Assembly: GCA_029861085.1 (NCBI GenBank)
Contig: JAOUAE010000065.1
Location: 1-7,172 of the forward strand
Origin: Candidatus Nitrosopumilus sp.
Lineage (GTDB): Archaea; Thermoproteota; Nitrososphaeria; Nitrososphaerales; Nitrosopumilaceae
Length of the DNA: 7,172 nucleotides
Reading direction: 5' to 3'
Shown: in pieces, positions 6,179-7,172 of the stretch
Layout: each line of letters opens with the position of its first letter
How positions within the stretch are numbered: the first letter of the stretch is position 1
Program-made: the position numbers and the translations under genes
The notes under the pieces: generated by a model
What the model was told of the DNA's origin: nothing
The model's database searches: none
Seen by the model: only the letters and a program-made list of their open reading frames with translations

Positions 6179-6568
6179 CTATTGCGGCTGCTTGATCTTT
6201 TCCCAGATGCCAATTACGTTGCCTTCGGTGTCTGAAATTCTGGCATACAATCCAAAGTTGCCTACCGTAACCTTGGACATTACTGTCTTGCCGCCATTTT
6301 GTTCTATCTTCTTTAGGTGCTCATCAATTGACGGAACCTCGATGAGTATGACGGGATGCTTGCCAGTATCGTCTCTTTTTAGCAGTCCGCCATTAATGGC
6401 GCCAGCCTCTTTGGGCTCCATTGTTTGGGGATCCGTGTCAGTTGTTATTGCAGCATAGTAATCCATGTCCGGAAAGTGGTTTATCTGCCATCCAAAGACA
6501 TCCTTGTAGAATTTTTGTGCCCGTTCGGACTCGTCAAATGGTATCTCAAACCATACTACTTTGTTCAT
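6179..6568 (-). CDS. VOC (glyoxalase/bleomycin-resistance fold) family protein
   Basis: The 129-aa product fits a single two-module VOC-fold protein. The first module reads VVWFEIPFDESERAQKFYKD then VFGW, the classic start of this superfamily (beta strand, then helix with FY...FGW). The second module starts near KHPVILIEVPSIDEH and ends in DTEGNVIGIWE, a typical final beta strand. Candidate metal ligands are E8, H71 and E123, but a full four-ligand set cannot be assigned, so enzyme activity is uncertain. Related proteins include glyoxalases, dioxygenases, antibiotic-binding proteins and many of unknown role; I name no substrate. It is cytosolic, with no signal peptide. ATG 6568 has a TTTTAATAT element 26 nt upstream. 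A T-rich tract follows about 20 bp after the stop. Length is normal for single-domain members and nothing indicates damage. Confidence 0.96.
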   Translation of the reverse strand: MNKVVWFEIPFDESERAQKFYKDVFGWQINHFPDMDYYAAITTDTDPQTMEPKEAGAINGGLLKRDDTGKHPVILIEVPSIDEHLKKIEQNGGKTVMSKVTVGNFGLYARISDTEGNVIGIWEKIKQPQ

Positions 6569-6587
6569 TAGAACTCATTTCACGTGA

Positions 6588-6603
6588 TCATATTAAAATT
6601 GGT
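6588..6603 (-). promoter_or_regulatory. Archaeal promoter of the VOC gene
   Basis: The minus strand contains CCAATTTTAATATGAT. The A after TTTT is 26 nt before ATG 6568. It lies in the 53-bp gap after the 56-aa zinc-ribbon gene, so VOC can be transcribed on its own. Confidence 0.62.
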
Positions 6604-6621
6604 TTGATTCGTCAGAGGAGT

Positions 6622-6792
6622 CTATACGCAACAAAGCAATCTCTTAAAGTCATCAGTACTTCTTTCATAATCACAAGTCTTACATATTTGCCAGCTTCTT
6701 TTTTTAAGGATTTGTAATGTTACACCGTCATATGATATACAGTGCATCTTTCCACTACACTTGGGACATTGTATTGGTATTTCTATTTCCAT
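6622..6792 (-). CDS. 56-aa zinc-ribbon protein
   Basis: The product starts MEIEIPIQCPKCSGKMHC and carries two CxxC knuckles, C9-P-K-C12 and C37-K-T-C40, separated by 24 residues with a predicted beta hairpin. This is the normal layout of a small zinc ribbon. Extra cysteines are C18 and the C54-C55 pair at the end. Such ribbons bind one zinc and usually contact nucleic acid or a protein partner; which one here cannot be told. It resembles no TFB sequence beyond the knuckles, so it is not a copy of the 5751-5897 protein. ATG 6792 is supported by CCCTTTTATCAAAT, with its TATA 23 nt upstream. It ends 53 bp before the VOC start, and the VOC gene has its own promoter in that gap. Confidence 0.82.
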   Translation of the reverse strand: MEIEIPIQCPKCSGKMHCISYDGVTLQILKKRSWQICKTCDYERSTDDFKRLLCCV

Positions 6793-6805
6793 GTTGTATG
6801 TTGGA

Positions 6806-6825
6806 ATAATTTGATAAAAGGGAAT
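6806..6825 (-). promoter_or_regulatory. Archaeal promoter of the 56-aa zinc-ribbon gene
   Basis: The minus strand reads ATTCCCTTTTATCAAATTAT. The A after TTTT is 23 nt before ATG 6792. The core CCCTTTTAT-CAAAT is almost the same as in the promoter of the 289-aa gene. Confidence 0.68.
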
Positions 6826-7011
6826 AGTAGAACTGATAAATCATTCATGAATTTGTTTTACAAAATAATACTAATCATGAAACAATCAAAAGCCTAGTTT
6901 TCTTTTTCTCAATTATCAATCACTTATTTTGTTGATTAATTGGAATGTTAAACACAGATGGTGATTACAGAATCATCAAATGATCATCAATTAGTGATCA
7001 GTTCAGGTCAA

Positions 7012-7172
7012 TCATTTCTTAAACGGTCTGATTGCCTTGTAGGTTCCGTCTTTTAGCTGAATGAATAACGACGCATATCCGTTGGGATTCCCACGTCTGT
7101 ATCCTGCGAAAATCTTTCTAAAGGTGTCTGGATTTTTTGGCCTGCAAATTTTGATTGCCTGAATCGGGGTGA
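7012..7172 (-). CDS. C-terminal fragment of an unrecognised basic protein
   Basis: The frame is open from the right edge to TGA at 7012-7014 and gives 52 complete residues: it begins TPIQAIKICRPKNPDTFRKI, passes through FAGYRRGNPNGYASLFIQL and ends KDGTYKAIRPFKK. It is basic and compact, with an alternating pattern that suggests a final beta hairpin (ASLFIQLKDGTYKAIRPF). No family is recognised from this piece. The start, promoter and most of the gene lie outside the window. Its GC content looks slightly higher than the AT-rich spacer that follows, consistent with a real coding end. Confidence 0.8.
   Translation of the reverse strand, partial: TPIQAIKICRPKNPDTFRKIFAGYRRGNPNGYASLFIQLKDGTYKAIRPFKK

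Noticed and set aside
6162..6717. Plus-strand open frames across the VOC gene and its upstream zinc-ribbon gene
   Set aside because: They are antisense to clear genes, Ser/Cys/Pro-rich by shadow composition, and lack a TATA element at the proper distance.
6911..7000. AT-rich imperfect inverted repeats (AATTATCAA...TTGATTAATT and TGATCA-N8-TGATCA) in the 6793-7011 gap
   Set aside because: The arms are short or interrupted, AT-rich and not followed by T-tracts in the gene direction. There is no sign of an RNA gene, origin or operator beyond chance.
6958..7056. Plus-strand 32-codon frame MVITESSNDHQ...
   Set aside because: It overlaps the end of the minus-strand gene antisense, with no promoter-like element and no recognisable product.

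Overview
The window most likely comes from an ammonia-oxidising-type archaeon of the Nitrososphaerota (Thaumarchaeota), probably a low-GC Nitrosopumilus-like lineage. This rests on four things: AT-rich DNA; archaeal TATA elements at a fixed short distance from start codons (leaderless transcription); a small protein built like the TFB/TFIIB N-terminal zinc ribbon; and large acidic, sequon-rich secreted proteins with a single C-terminal anchor. The taxon is inferred; no rRNA, tRNA or marker gene is present. Every gene I can support lies on the minus strand, so genes read from right to left.

The left and centre (about 1-5702) hold a run of five membrane or surface genes. In transcription order they are: an 845-aa secreted, Cys-rich, C-terminally anchored protein (3165-5702); a 486-aa secreted protein on an Asp-rich DDIVV repeat stalk, with one membrane helix and a cytosolic tail (1565-3025); a 289-aa protein with two N-terminal helices resembling PrgI/VirB3-type components and a long cytosolic tail (648-1517); a 121-aa two-helix protein (232-597); and a two-helix protein running off the left edge (1-219). 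The first four each have their own promoter. The fifth starts 12 bp after the fourth and has none, so those two are probably co-transcribed. I read the set as parts of one cell-envelope apparatus, with two external subunits and three small inner-membrane subunits. A type IV secretion/conjugation-like machine is one possibility, but the key ATPase would lie outside the window.

The right part (about 5750-7172) holds small soluble genes: a TFB-like mini zinc ribbon (5751-5897), a 45-aa CxxC protein (5942-6079), a VOC/glyoxalase-fold protein (6179-6568), a 56-aa two-knuckle zinc-ribbon protein (6622-6792), and the C-terminal end of an unrecognised basic protein cut by the right edge (7012-7172). 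Most of these are short, but each complete one has a TTTTA-type TATA element 22-26 nt before its ATG, which supports them as genes and decides their starts.

No stretch longer than 300 bases lacks a gene. The longest gap (6793-7011) holds one promoter and AT-rich sequence with weak inverted repeats. I see no CRISPR array, insertion sequence, tRNA or rRNA.
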